This document shows, one piece after another, positions 16,902 through 26,945 of a stretch of DNA of 64,000 nt. Position 1 is the first letter of the stretch. Every line of letters begins with the position of its first letter. A model generated the notes under the pieces. The model saw only the letters and a program-made list of their open reading frames with translations, did not search any database and was not told the DNA's origin. A program made the translations under genes and the position numbers. Origin of the DNA: Palleniella intestinalis (lineage in GTDB: Bacteria; Bacteroidota; Bacteroidia; Bacteroidales; Bacteroidaceae); NCBI RefSeq assembly GCF_013166595.1, contig NZ_JABKKG010000003.1, positions 87,408 through 151,407 on the forward strand, read 5' to 3'.

Positions 16902-17878
16902 AAGATACAAAATATACATTTTGCTTGCCAGCTTACAAAACAAGGTTTCTTGCAGAATCTTTGAATAGTATTAAGTCTCAGACATATACAGATTTTGTAT
17001 GCATTGTGTCTGATGATTGCTCGCCAGAGGATGTAAAGACAATTTTTGATGACACGGTTGGAGATGACACACGTTTTATTTATCGCCGTAATGAAGAGAA
17101 TATGGGCAGTAAAAGTCTTGTTGCCCATTGGAATCTCCTTGTTGACATGTGTGATACAGACTACCTTGTTATGGCAAGTGATGATGATATATATGCTTCC
17201 ACTTTTATGGAAGAAGTCAACATATTGCTATCAAAATATCCAGACATAGATATGGTTCGTGCAAGAATTGCGAATATCAATGCTGAAGGTTTGGAAATAA
17301 ATCATGATAAAGAGTTCGGGGAATATGTAAGTCAATTGGGTTATATTCGCAATCATTTCTCCGAAGGCTTGTATAAGTGTGTAGGTAATTACATTTTTCG
17401 AACAAAAGTTTTGATTGAAAAAGGTGGCTTTGTTGATACACCTTTGGCATGGTTTTCTGATGAAATGACAGCTATTATGATGTCAGAAAATGGTTGCTGC
17501 AATACCAAAGATATATTGTTTTATTTTCGATTTTCTGGTATTAATATATCAACAAACAATGAATCTTCAGATGTTCTTAAGAAAAAAACGTATGCCGTTG
17601 TCTATGCGGAAAAGTGGTTGAGTACATTTGTTGATGGACTAAAATACGCAAGAAATAAAGAAAATGAAGATGTAATATTTTTGTGTCACAAGAAATGTAA
17701 AGAATGGGGTATGCGTATATATTATTACATTTTTGGTGTAGATTTAGTGACTTTTATAAAGTTATTACCTATAATTGCAATTCGTGGATATTGGAGTCGA
17801 GAAGGGGTAATGTCGGCAATAAAGTCCCAGATAAAGAAGAATGTGTTTTTCATGCGTAGTCGTCGTAGTAAGAAGTGA
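16898..17878 (+). CDS. GT2 family glycosyltransferase
   Basis: 326 residues. It starts TKYTFCLPAYKTRFLAESL, with VSDDCSPEDV and VMASDDDIYAS (DxD) giving a complete GT-A domain; the C-terminal 100 residues are basic and probably membrane-proximal. It overlaps the acyltransferase remnant by 4 bp. It contributes one linkage of the repeat unit; donor unknown. Confidence 0.87.
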   Translation: MKDTKYTFCLPAYKTRFLAESLNSIKSQTYTDFVCIVSDDCSPEDVKTIFDDTVGDDTRFIYRRNEENMGSKSLVAHWNLLVDMCDTDYLVMASDDDIYASTFMEEVNILLSKYPDIDMVRARIANINAEGLEINHDKEFGEYVSQLGYIRNHFSEGLYKCVGNYIFRTKVLIEKGGFVDTPLAWFSDEMTAIMMSENGCCNTKDILFYFRFSGINISTNNESSDVLKKKTYAVVYAEKWLSTFVDGLKYARNKENEDVIFLCHKKCKEWGMRIYYYIFGVDLVTFIKLLPIIAIRGYWSREGVMSAIKSQIKKNVFFMRSRRSKK

Positions 17879-17935
17879 TTTTTGCAAATCCACAAATTTG
17901 AAACTATTTCTTTTGATTATAGAAAGTAAAGTTAA

Positions 17936-18574
17936 ATGTTTGGCAAAATATATAGAGCGCTATCTCGAAGAGCATACAATATGGTTTTTATTTTGTTCCA
18001 TAAAGGGGTGCAGATGCTTGGGAAAGGCATTTTGCGGAATACTTATTGTGATAATCGAGGTTTGGATAATACTATTGCCATAGATGCTGGTGCGTCTTTG
18101 ATCAATTGCAGAATATTGTTTAAGGGGAATCATAATAAGTTGTTCATACATTGTGGTACTCATCTGAAAAATGTTACATTCTGGTTTGAAGGAAATGGCA
18201 ATAGTATAGATGTGGGGGAAAATGTGACAATGGAAGGCAATGTAGATATAGATGCTTGTGAGGGACATTCTATAATAATAGGTGATGATTGCATGTTCTC
18301 TCATGGCATCTCTGTTCGTACAACAGATTCTCATCCTATTATAGATGCAAGAGGAAAGCGTATTAATCCTGCAAAAAACATTTCAATAGGAAGACATGTT
18401 TGGGTTGGTATGGACTGTTTGATTCTTAAGGGAACGGTTATTCCTGAAAATAGCATTGTCGGGGCTCGCTCTATGGTTACCTCTTCTCTTAAAGCTGCTG
18501 CAGGTTCTTTGCTCGCTGGTAGTCCTGCACGTGTGATAAAGAATAATGTGGGTTGGAATAGGAAACTGATATAA
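17936..18574 (+). CDS. Hexapeptide-repeat acyltransferase
   Basis: 212 residues. A run of hexapeptide turns predicts a left-handed beta-helix, with the catalytic-type segments TTDSHPIIDARG (His) and RHVWVGMDCLILKGTVIPENSIVGA near the end, closing GSPARVIKNN. These are the marks of CysE/maa-type acetyltransferases that act on sugars. It probably O- or N-acetylates a capsule sugar or its nucleotide precursor, using acetyl-CoA. It lies 57 bp after the preceding transferase on the same strand. Confidence 0.85.
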   Translation: MFGKIYRALSRRAYNMVFILFHKGVQMLGKGILRNTYCDNRGLDNTIAIDAGASLINCRILFKGNHNKLFIHCGTHLKNVTFWFEGNGNSIDVGENVTMEGNVDIDACEGHSIIIGDDCMFSHGISVRTTDSHPIIDARGKRINPAKNISIGRHVWVGMDCLILKGTVIPENSIVGARSMVTSSLKAAAGSLLAGSPARVIKNNVGWNRKLI

Positions 18575-18647
18575 TTTAAGATTTGTATGGCTATGCATAT
18601 ATCCAGCCTTTGATTATGTATTTTATTATATTGATCATATAAAGTAA

Positions 18648-19580
18648 ATGAATATAGCACTGTGTACAGACGAGAACTTTTCTATACCGGCATTGGTGTG
18701 TATTACTTCTATTTTAGAGAATAATAAAAATGAAGACTGCCATATATATGTGCTTACAGATGGACTGTCAAATTCAGCTTTGGCAAAGTTTTCACGTCTT
18801 GCTTCTGTCTACAATCAGAAGATAGATGTTTTGGAAATAGATAATCAACGGTTTGATGGATTAGCAGTAAGCGAGCGCTATCCTGTGTCGATGTACTATC
18901 GTTTTCTCTTACCGGAAATGTTACCGGAAGAAAATACAGTATTGTATCTCGATTGTGACATAATAGTCCGTGGTTCATTGAAAGAACTGTTTGCGACAGA
19001 TATCTCAGAGTATTCGCTGGGTGTCGTTGTTTCCCAGTCATGCGATTGGGTAAAGTGGCAGAACACATTGAGATTAACCACACCATTCTTTAATTCCGGT
19101 GTTATGCTGATGAATCTTGATTATTGGAGAAAGAACAATGTTTTTGACTCATTGGTAAAGTGGGTGGCGGAATCAAAGACAGATATGTGGTTGCCTGACC
19201 AGTATGCCTTGAACAAGGTGCTTGAAGGAACAGTATTATATTTGGATTATACATATAATTTCCAAGAGCGGTGGACACGTAATTTGGAAGGCTCTGACAT
19301 GCATTTTAGCAGGTGGAATGACATTTATAATGTGGGACGGAATCCGATAGTGGTGCATTATTGTGATGCGGTAAAGCCTTGGTTTAAGGAAAGTAAGCAT
19401 AAATTCAAAGATGATTTCATATATTATGCAACGAAGCACGACTTTATAGGTTTTAAACCAATAACGCGATACGGCATTGCCTATAAATTGTCTATTTTTA
19501 TTGATAAAATAGGTTTGAAATTCTGTTGGTTTGCAGAAAAATGGCAGAAAGAGATAATAAAGAAGGTTAAGATTTCATAG
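18648..19580 (+). CDS. GT8 family glycosyltransferase
   Basis: 310 residues. MNIALCTDENFSIPALVCI at the start, VLYLDCDIIVRG (DxD metal site) near residue 102, FNSGVMLMNLDYWR and PDQYALN are the GT8 series of motifs seen in LPS galactosyl/glucosyltransferases. It is a retaining enzyme and cytosolic. It is followed after 2 bp by an acyltransferase gene. The donor is probably a UDP-hexose, inferred only from the family. Confidence 0.9.
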   Translation: MNIALCTDENFSIPALVCITSILENNKNEDCHIYVLTDGLSNSALAKFSRLASVYNQKIDVLEIDNQRFDGLAVSERYPVSMYYRFLLPEMLPEENTVLYLDCDIIVRGSLKELFATDISEYSLGVVVSQSCDWVKWQNTLRLTTPFFNSGVMLMNLDYWRKNNVFDSLVKWVAESKTDMWLPDQYALNKVLEGTVLYLDYTYNFQERWTRNLEGSDMHFSRWNDIYNVGRNPIVVHYCDAVKPWFKESKHKFKDDFIYYATKHDFIGFKPITRYGIAYKLSIFIDKIGLKFCWFAEKWQKEIIKKVKIS

Positions 19581-19582
19581 AT

Positions 19583-20569
19583 ATGAAAAAAGTAAGATTA
19601 CATTATCTTGATGTTGCAAAGGGAATACTAATGACATGTTTGTTGTTTCATCATTGCGCAAATATTATGGGTGAGGTGAAAATTCAAGCAGAGTTAATAG
19701 AACATGTATCAGCATGGAATATCATCTTCTTAGTTTTTTTTATGCAGGCTTTCTTTACAATAACAGGCTATTGCACAAACTTTGACAAAGAATTTAAAAC
19801 GTATTTTATAACGAATATCAAAACATTAGTAGTCCCTGCCATATTCTTTACTTTTATTCAGAAAGCAATAGGAGGTTTTGAAGATTTTTATGGACTGCAA
19901 ACAATCTTTAAATATATATTTGATAACATTTCTGTGTGGTTCTTGTGGGCTTTGTTTTATAGTAAGATTATTTATTGGTATGTTAGAAAAATGCCATATA
20001 AAGGACTGATAATGCTTTCTTTATTATGTATTGGAGGGTTGATGAAAATCCATATTGGTAGTACACCATGTTTTATTGAGAATACATTCCTATGCGCGTT
20101 TTTTCTTTGGATAGGAGAAAAGCTAAAACAAGTGCCAACAGTAAAGTGCTACACTATAGTTTCTTTGATATTTTTCATCACATTGTCAGTACTATTGACT
20201 ATGGATATGAACATGCCAATTGTTACAGCTGGTATCTCCATCGAAACTCATTTGGATATATTACTGTATGTTTGGCTTTCTACAACAGGTACTATGGCGA
20301 TTTTGTTGGTGTCAAAGTTTATCAATAAAAATGATTTTCTAGAACTTATTGGTAGACACACTCTTGTTATATATGGATTTCAGGCGGTTGTTTTGAGAAC
20401 TGTGCTGAAAGGTGTTTCTGCGACACATCTCTTTGCATTTGATACTAAAGCAGGTGTTCTCTTATTGTATATAATTGTTAGTATAGGATGCCTTTTGTTA
20501 TGTTTAGGTATCTCCCTTTTATTAAATAATTGGTATGTTACACGTTTGCTAATAGGAAAAAATAAGTAA
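19583..20569 (+). CDS. Acyltransferase 3 family membrane protein
   Basis: 328 residues with about ten membrane helices. The start LHYLDVAKGILMTCLLFHHC has the family's conserved Asp and His in the first helix, and NDFLELIGRHTLVIYGFQA lies near the end. It is similar in plan to the 12732 protein and to the remnant at 16452. A sugar O-acetylation role in the inner membrane is inferred. It is co-transcribed with the GT8 gene 2 bp upstream. Confidence 0.83.
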   Translation: MKKVRLHYLDVAKGILMTCLLFHHCANIMGEVKIQAELIEHVSAWNIIFLVFFMQAFFTITGYCTNFDKEFKTYFITNIKTLVVPAIFFTFIQKAIGGFEDFYGLQTIFKYIFDNISVWFLWALFYSKIIYWYVRKMPYKGLIMLSLLCIGGLMKIHIGSTPCFIENTFLCAFFLWIGEKLKQVPTVKCYTIVSLIFFITLSVLLTMDMNMPIVTAGISIETHLDILLYVWLSTTGTMAILLVSKFINKNDFLELIGRHTLVIYGFQAVVLRTVLKGVSATHLFAFDTKAGVLLLYIIVSIGCLLLCLGISLLLNNWYVTRLLIGKNK

Positions 20570-20617
20570 AGCTATCATATAGTTTTGTTTGCTGTAAACA
20601 CGTACAAGATAAATTTT

Positions 20618-21625
20618 ATGCCAAAACTTAGTATAATAGTTCCGGTTTATAATGTGCAGGAGTATCTGCAAGAATGTCTTGGTTCAATTTTAGCACAATC
20701 ATTTCAAGATTTTGAGCTGATACTTGTTGATGATGGCTCAACAGATTATTCTGGGAGGATTTGTGATGAATATGAAAGGTTTAGTGAAAAAAAAGGAAAG
20801 GTTATTCATGTAATTCATCAGAAGAATAAAGGCTTGTCAGAGGCAAGAAATGCCGGGATTGAACTTGCAAAAGGCAAATATATAGGTTTTGTAGACAGTG
20901 ATGATTGGCTGAATCCGTATATGTATGAGTCAATGCAATTAGCAGCAGAAAAATATGATGCAGATGTTGTAATTTGTCGATATAAATGGGAGTCATCATA
21001 TGGAAAATTCGAAACTGTTGGTTATGGCAAAGAAATTGTGATGGACAGGATTGAGGCTACCGTAAAAATATTAGAAGATAAGGAAATTCTAAGTTTTGCT
21101 TGGAATAAGATTTATCGTAGAACATTATTTGAAGGTGTAAAATACCCAGCAAGACGCATATTTGAAGACACTGCTACAACATATAAACTTATGTATAAAG
21201 CGAATCGAGTTGTTGCAATACCTTATATTGGTTACAACTATCGTCGAAATGCAAATGGCATGTGTCTTTCCGAACAGAATATAGTATCTGCGAAAACTAT
21301 AAAACGAGAGTTTGACAATATGCTCTCTTTTAATGAAAGATATTGGTTTGCCAAGGAACACAAAGATATGTATGAGATATTGCCTATCTGTGCGGAGAAA
21401 GCATATCGTATGTTAAGAAGTTTTTTACATATGGTAGAACATAAACAATATATTCTTACAAGTGAACAGGAAAAGGAACTTGTATGTGTGATAGAGAATA
21501 TAAGAATGAATGATCTCCAGATGTTTTCACTTTATGAGAAATTAGATTTGTTTCTTTATAGAATCCATCCTAATATATTAAAGTTGTTCTTGTGGTTTGT
21601 TGCAAAGATTCATCCTTTAAAATGA
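20618..21625 (+). CDS. GT2 family glycosyltransferase
   Basis: 335 residues from ATG 20618; an in-frame TTG at 20585 would add 11 residues without family similarity. KLSIIVPVYNVQEYLQECL, LVDDGSTDYSG, GLSEARNAGIELAKGKYIGF and VDSDDWLNPYM form a complete GT-A domain with DxD. Its stop overlaps the next ATG (ATGA at 21622-21625). Likely a UDP-sugar transferase of the EpsJ/CpsJ type. Confidence 0.9.
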   Translation: MPKLSIIVPVYNVQEYLQECLGSILAQSFQDFELILVDDGSTDYSGRICDEYERFSEKKGKVIHVIHQKNKGLSEARNAGIELAKGKYIGFVDSDDWLNPYMYESMQLAAEKYDADVVICRYKWESSYGKFETVGYGKEIVMDRIEATVKILEDKEILSFAWNKIYRRTLFEGVKYPARRIFEDTATTYKLMYKANRVVAIPYIGYNYRRNANGMCLSEQNIVSAKTIKREFDNMLSFNERYWFAKEHKDMYEILPICAEKAYRMLRSFLHMVEHKQYILTSEQEKELVCVIENIRMNDLQMFSLYEKLDLFLYRIHPNILKLFLWFVAKIHPLK

Positions 21626-22611
21626 AGAAAACTCAAATAGTCTATGCTCTCATAGCATCAAAGGAAGACTTGTTTTTACAAGAAATATGGGTGAGTGTAT
21701 ATTCACTTCGTCTTTATGATGCAGATAGGGAAGTGCGAGTATGTTGCGATGCTACTACCGCTAACTATATAAAGCAATGTCATGATTTCATTGATTTGAT
21801 TACAGAAATTGTGGTGATTCCTGTACCGGAAGAATATGATGCAAAGAGACGTTCTCGTGAAATAAAGACAAGTATTCGCCAATATATTGAAGGCTCTTTC
21901 TTGTTTTTGGATACAGACACAGTAATAGCTGGCACTTTGGATTATATAGATACACTAACCTGCTATATAGGTGCGGTATTGGAATACCATCTTCCATTGA
22001 CGATGTCTCCATTTCGGCAGAGTGTGGTTGCTAATTTCGCAAATGTGTTTGGTTTTGATGCTTCTAAAGAAGAATATTGGTTTAATTCTGGTGTGTTATA
22101 CGTTGCTGACAATGAATGTACTCATGAATTCTATAAACGTTGGAATGAAAACTGGAGGTATTCAGCTATTGAAAAGATGATGAGTCAGGATGAGCCTGCT
22201 TTGATGAAGACGAATTTGGAGTTCGAATATATAATAGAAGAACTGTCCGGACATTATAATTGTCAACCGTGTATGAGTGTGAAATACCTGAATGATGCGA
22301 AAATCATACATTATCTTCATATGTTTTTTCCTGCAAATCAAAGTTTTTGCCCATTTATGGATAAAAGTATTTATAGGTTATTAAAGAAAGAAGGTAAGAT
22401 AACTGATGAAATATCAATATTAATTAAGGAGTGTAAATCATCATACAGTACACTTACGACAATAGTCGGTTGGCAAACTATGAATTTTATGACATCACCG
22501 ATATCTGGTACATTTGAAAAAATATACAAAGAAGGTGGTGCTGCCAGTTGGTTGATGATAAAGTTCGCAACGCTACTAGAGCAAATACACAAGTATACGA
22601 GGAAAAGATAA
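21622..22611 (+). CDS. Putative nucleotide-diphospho-sugar transferase
   Basis: 329 residues from ATG 21622. The segment GSFLFLDTDTVIAGTL carries a DxD motif, and EEYWFNSGVLYVADN and SQDEPALMKT resemble GT8-like Rossmann transferases, though the start KTQIVYALIASKEDLF differs from typical GT8. The exact family is unsettled. Translational coupling is likely on both sides (ATGA upstream, TAATG downstream). Probably one glycosyl linkage of the same polymer. Confidence 0.75.
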   Translation: MKKTQIVYALIASKEDLFLQEIWVSVYSLRLYDADREVRVCCDATTANYIKQCHDFIDLITEIVVIPVPEEYDAKRRSREIKTSIRQYIEGSFLFLDTDTVIAGTLDYIDTLTCYIGAVLEYHLPLTMSPFRQSVVANFANVFGFDASKEEYWFNSGVLYVADNECTHEFYKRWNENWRYSAIEKMMSQDEPALMKTNLEFEYIIEELSGHYNCQPCMSVKYLNDAKIIHYLHMFFPANQSFCPFMDKSIYRLLKKEGKITDEISILIKECKSSYSTLTTIVGWQTMNFMTSPISGTFEKIYKEGGAASWLMIKFATLLEQIHKYTRKR

Positions 22612-23392
22612 TGGAAAGCAGAAGGGTTATATATGACGAATATGGGCAAACAGGTAATCGATTCTTCTCGTATATTGATTCTGTTGGTTGGGCAATAATT
22701 AATAAGAAAAAGTGCATTATTCTTTTTCCAGAAGATATTTTAAAATATTATGATAATTTTCGTAATAGCCCATATATAAAATTGCCATTGTGGGGGTGGA
22801 GAGAAAAGTTTGTGTGGAAGATTGCACGTAAGTTACTTTATTATAATTCAGTGATAAAACTGTTTTATAAGACTTCTCTTGCCAAACGAATGGGTTTTTA
22901 TTCAGGATGGACTCTTCGGATTATTATCCTAATGTAAAGCAAGAAGTTTTTCGTATATTTACTCCAAACAAGAACATAACAGAACCAATAGATGAGCTGT
23001 TTGCAAGTGAACGAAAATTGGGAAAACTAATTATTGGTGTTCATATCAGAAAAGGTGATTATAAGAACTATATGGGTGGAAAATACTATTTTGATGATAG
23101 TGTTTTCATGCGTTATATGGATTCAGTGAAATCTTTCAAACCAAATTGTGTTTTTTTCGTCGCCTCAAATGAAAGTGTATCTTCCCTATTTGCGCAGCAG
23201 TATCCCATATTGCCTAATCCTGTAAATAATGTATCTGGAGATATGTATGCCCTATCTCAATGTGATTATATAATGGGACCGCCTTCTACATTTTCTGGTT
23301 GGGCTTCGTTGGTTGGCAATGTTCCGCTTTATTATATTAAAAATAAATCATCAAGTATAGTTCTTGAGGATTTTAAACCAATGCGAGGATGA
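22611..23392 (+). pseudogene. Frameshifted GT11-like fucosyltransferase
   Basis: The first half starts at ATG 22611 (VIYDEYGQTGNRFFSYIDS, the usual GT11 opening with GN-R-F). It reads to FYSGW at 22910 and then goes out of frame. The second half continues from GAC at 22910 in another frame (DSSDYYPNVKQEV) and holds the family's GDP-fucose motif GVHIRKGDY and the late PPSTFSGWASL block. One added base, for example a G after TGG at 22908-22910, restores a continuous protein of about 260 residues. The site is not a long homopolymer, so this looks like a true lesion or a sequencing error. If functional it would be an alpha-1,2-fucosyltransferase. Confidence 0.82.
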
Positions 23393-23398
23393 GGTATT

Positions 23399-24277
23399 AT
23401 GATAAGCGTTGTTATTCCTTTATACAATAAAGAAGCGAGCGTGGAACGCTCACTACGTAGTGTCTTATCTCAAGATTATGATGATTTCGAAATTGTTATC
23501 GTTGATGATGGTTCTACGGACAGGAGTGCAGAGGTTGTGCGTGCTATAAAGGACAAACGAATCGTTTTTATTCAGCAGGAGAATGGCGGACCAAGCAAGG
23601 CGAGGAATACTGGAGTAAAGAATGCTCAAGGTGAATGGATTGTATTTTTGGATGCTGATGATGAATTACAGACGGGAGCATTGGAACATTTTTATGGTTT
23701 GACAATGCAATATCATGAGGTTTCCTTTTTTTGTTGTGAATTCTATGTTGCAAATGGTGAGAATGTAATAAAGCCATATAATTATGATAATAGGATCATT
23801 CGAAATAAGTTCTTATGGCATGTATTCGGTTTGTTCTGTCCTCGAACGGGCGCGGCACTTTATTCTAAACAGCTGGTTCTGAAATGTCTATTTAATGAAA
23901 AGATTAGACGATTCGAAGATTTAGAATGTCTTTTCCGGATGTATAGGCAAGGTGATATTTTTTTAAGTGCTTTCCCTGTTTTGTGTTGTAATACAGATTT
24001 CTCAGAAGCAAGTAAGCCTCGTATGAATATTTCAGAAGATTTTGTTGGACATCTTGATATTTCGAATAAAGGGTTTTGGGAAAAGCTTGCTTACTATAAA
24101 CTATTTTTCGAAGAGCATGTTCTTTACAAAGAACAAACACATAAGTTGTATCCACATCTTTACAGGAGGTATGATTTGTATATTTTGTGCATGTTGATAA
24201 ATAAAATAAGCAGTAATAAATTTCTTCAAAAAATATTTTTATTCATAATAGGGAATCCAATAAAACAGATAAAATGA
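23399..24277 (+). CDS. GT2 family glycosyltransferase
   Basis: 292 residues. [52 protein letters not shown] and LDADDEL give a full GT-A domain. The C-terminal third carries [15 protein letters not shown], as in beta-glycosyltransferases of capsule clusters. The ATG lies 7 bp after the fucosyltransferase remnant and the stop overlaps the next start (24274). Confidence 0.9.
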   Translation: MISVVIPLYNKEASVERSLRSVLSQDYDDFEIVIVDDGSTDRSAEVVRAIKDKRIVFIQQENGGPSKARNTGVKNAQGEWIVFLDADDELQTGALEHFYGLTMQYHEVSFFCCEFYVANGENVIKPYNYDNRIIRNKFLWHVFGLFCPRTGAALYSKQLVLKCLFNEKIRRFEDLECLFRMYRQGDIFLSAFPVLCCNTDFSEASKPRMNISEDFVGHLDISNKGFWEKLAYYKLFFEEHVLYKEQTHKLYPHLYRRYDLYILCMLINKISSNKFLQKIFLFIIGNPIKQIK

Positions 24278-24981
24278 TGAAAATAAGACTATTGAAGAGA
24301 AATAAGTTTATTTCTGGATTATTCCTATATATTTACCATAAGTTGAAGAATCACCATCTTGTTAAATTTTTCTATTCATCACATTTGTCACATAGGTGCG
24401 AATTTGAAGGTATGAATATGGTTGGTTCTAAATCTTCGTTTTATGGGCGAATGGGGCTTGGAACATATATAGGTGCTGATTCCCATCTGAATGCAGACAT
24501 TGGACGCTTTACATCTATAGCTGGTGGTGTCTCATGTGTAAATGCTACGCATCCAATGAAAGCTCCTTTTGTAACGACATGCCCTTTATTCTTTTCATTA
24601 GACACAAATAAGAATCCTCAGCAGATTACATTTGCAAGAAAACAAATGGTAGAGGAGTTTAGGTATTATGCTAAGCAGAGGGAAATAGATGTTAATATAG
24701 GAAATGATTGTTGGATAGGTGCAAATGTAACCTTTATAGGAGGTATTAATGTTGGAGATGGGGCAGTTGTATTAGCTAATGCTTGGGTAACAAAAGATGT
24801 ACCTCCCTATGCAATTGTAGGAGGGACACCCGCGAAAATTATGGATTATCGTTATGACAAAGCAACGATAGAATTTTTAATTGAAATAAAATGGTGGAAC
24901 AATTCTATTGAGTGGTTTCAGGAAAATTGGGAATTGTTATGCGATATTGAAAAAATGAAGAGTGATTATGGCGCAAAATAA
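24274..24981 (+). CDS. Hexapeptide acetyltransferase, CatB/Vat-like
   Basis: 235 residues. Hexapeptide turns ([20 protein letters not shown]) are followed by ATHPMKAPF with the probable catalytic His, then [40 protein letters not shown] and [11 protein letters not shown]. This is the layout of xenobiotic/capsule O-acetyltransferases with a C-terminal helical cap ([10 protein letters not shown]). Acetyl-CoA dependent, trimeric by family. It overlaps the GT2 gene by 4 bp and is clearly part of the polymer-decoration set. Confidence 0.9.
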   Translation: MMKIRLLKRNKFISGLFLYIYHKLKNHHLVKFFYSSHLSHRCEFEGMNMVGSKSSFYGRMGLGTYIGADSHLNADIGRFTSIAGGVSCVNATHPMKAPFVTTCPLFFSLDTNKNPQQITFARKQMVEEFRYYAKQREIDVNIGNDCWIGANVTFIGGINVGDGAVVLANAWVTKDVPPYAIVGGTPAKIMDYRYDKATIEFLIEIKWWNNSIEWFQENWELLCDIEKMKSDYGAK

Positions 24982-24991
24982 TTAAGTACAC

Positions 24992-25867
24992 ATGAAGATT
25001 TATTCTTTTTTGAAAAAAGCATATAACAAACTATGCTATATATTTAAGGAAATATATGTTTCTGCTCATCTTAGAGCATACTATAGAGAAACAAAAGCAC
25101 TTGTCGGTATTAAAGATGAGAAAATTGATTGTGATTATTGCGAAATTGTAGTAGTGGCATTCAATAATGCGAAGGTTATAGAATATCAGATAAGAACCTT
25201 ACAGAAATATTTCAGAACTCCTTATAGATATACGGTCTTTGATAACTCTACGGATACTCAAGTGGCAAAAACAATCAGAGAGGTATGCCAACAGTATGGC
25301 ATCGGGTATGTGAGGCTTCCTAAACAGTCTTTTCTTTCGGGGGGGGCAGGAAGTCTCTCACACGGTATAGCATGTAACTGGATATTCAAGAATTTCATTC
25401 AACAGCATAGTGCTGCGCAATATGTAGCTTTGTTGGATCATGATATTTTCTGTATAGAAGATTTTCATATAGACAAGATTCTTGATAAGCAACCTTTTTA
25501 TGGTCATGTGTTTGCATACGGTAGAAAAGGAATAAAATATCTGTGGCCGGGCTTCTGCTTTTTCAGAATGGACAATATTAAAGGTAAGACCTTGGATTTC
25601 AGACCTTCTGCAAAGTTGGATGGAGATACTGGTGTGAGAAATTACAAATTGTATGAAATTGAAAACTTTGACGAAATATTGTTCGCAGAAATGAAACACT
25701 GCAGGATTGACAGTGGTAATGATGATATTCTTGGAATGGGATACTCAAAATTCGATAATGAATGGATTCATTGCTGGAATGCGTCAAATTATATGAAAAG
25801 TGTTACTTTGGCGGATAAAATGGAAGTGATATATAAGATCTTGGACGAAAAGCTAAAAGAAAATTAA
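24992..25867 (+). CDS. Putative glycosyltransferase with internal G8 tract
   Basis: 291 residues, intact. YCEIVVVAFNNAKVIEYQI resembles a GT-A opening, TVFDNSTD a nucleotide-site loop, and ALLDHDIFCIEDF a D-x-D metal site. There are no membrane helices. The G8 tract 25339-25346 encodes part of SGGAG just before the substrate region. A one-base slip would truncate the protein, so the gene is in the ON state. Two other genes in the locus have longer tracts and are OFF. Family placement is by pattern only. Confidence 0.7.
   Translation: MKIYSFLKKAYNKLCYIFKEIYVSAHLRAYYRETKALVGIKDEKIDCDYCEIVVVAFNNAKVIEYQIRTLQKYFRTPYRYTVFDNSTDTQVAKTIREVCQQYGIGYVRLPKQSFLSGGAGSLSHGIACNWIFKNFIQQHSAAQYVALLDHDIFCIEDFHIDKILDKQPFYGHVFAYGRKGIKYLWPGFCFFRMDNIKGKTLDFRPSAKLDGDTGVRNYKLYEIENFDEILFAEMKHCRIDSGNDDILGMGYSKFDNEWIHCWNASNYMKSVTLADKMEVIYKILDEKLKEN
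25339..25346 (+). repeat. G8 homopolymer tract inside glycosyltransferase gene
   Basis: Eight G in frame (TCG GGG GGG GCA). Candidate slipped-strand site; the present length keeps the frame. Confidence 0.85.
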
Positions 25868-26000
25868 GATTGTCTGTACGTGAATATGTTTGGTAGTTGG
25901 TGTTGCCAAATAGAAATGATTGATGGAATTTTTGGACATCATATATATTTGGGTACAATATAAATATCCAATGGGATAATTAGTTAAACAGGTAGTTGAA

Positions 26001-26945
26001 ATGATGAAAACCATTAAGGCTGTCGCACCGTACCAACATCCAGAAAGTTGCAACTTTAAGACTGCTGCTTATGAAGCATGGGAACAGGTTGGAGGACAAG
26101 TGGCAGGAAGCCATTATCCTCTTCGTTGCCTTCATGGTTTGGTCTTCAGGTTTGAATTTCCTTCTTTTTTCAAGAGTGGAAGAGAAGTGCGGCTGAGGTT
26201 TGTAGAGCCGGTATCAATAAGTTTTGATACATTTCCTGATTATGCACGATATGAGATTATACCTTTTGTCTGGGACTGCTGGCCGGATATGTTTGAACGT
26301 ACATGCCTATGGTTTGAAAAACATAATGTCAAGACTGCAATATTCACATCATCACAGACTGCCGATTTGATGCGTGAACGTTTTCCGGAGATGAATATTT
26401 TATATTGTTCTGAAGGCGTTGATACATCAAAATATTATGAAGGTAGTCTGTTAAAAGATAGAGGTATAGATTTATTGGAGTTTGGTCGCAGCAACAAGCG
26501 GATTTTCAGCGCAGCATTGCCTGAAAGGCTGAATCATGTATGTACTAATGTAAATGGTAAGTACATATATAGCAATGAACAACTATTCCATGCTATGGCA
26601 GATTCAAAGATAACGATAACTTTGCCACGTTGTGATACACAACCAGAAAAGACAGGTCGTATTGAAACCTTAACTCAGCGCTATTGGGAGGCGATGTTGT
26701 CACAGGTGGTTATGCTCGGTCGTGCTCCTAAAGAACTTGTGGATTTAGTTAGCTATAATCCTGTTATAACTTTGGATGCAGAAAATGTCAATGAACAGAT
26801 ACTGGATATTCTTGAGCATATAGAAGATTACCAACCATTGGTTGACAGAAACCGCGAGACAGCATTGAAACTTGGTGACTGGGCATTGAGAATGAAAATG
26901 GTCATGGAATGGCTTGAAAAGATTGGCTATAAAGTAAAAGAATGA
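26001..26945 (+). CDS. Glycosyltransferase, GT-B type (putative)
   Basis: 314 residues. The N-terminal half lacks a clear motif (FVWDCWPDMFERTCLWFEKH, FTSSQTADLMRERFP). The middle has CSEGVDTSKYY, typical of the inter-domain segment of GT4-like enzymes, and the C-terminal half has GRIETLTQRYWEAMLSQVVM, matching the donor-site E-x7-E region loosely. No membrane segment. It follows 133 bp of non-coding DNA and overlaps the next ATG by 4 bp (26942). Donor unknown. Confidence 0.72.
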   Translation: MMKTIKAVAPYQHPESCNFKTAAYEAWEQVGGQVAGSHYPLRCLHGLVFRFEFPSFFKSGREVRLRFVEPVSISFDTFPDYARYEIIPFVWDCWPDMFERTCLWFEKHNVKTAIFTSSQTADLMRERFPEMNILYCSEGVDTSKYYEGSLLKDRGIDLLEFGRSNKRIFSAALPERLNHVCTNVNGKYIYSNEQLFHAMADSKITITLPRCDTQPEKTGRIETLTQRYWEAMLSQVVMLGRAPKELVDLVSYNPVITLDAENVNEQILDILEHIEDYQPLVDRNRETALKLGDWALRMKMVMEWLEKIGYKVKE

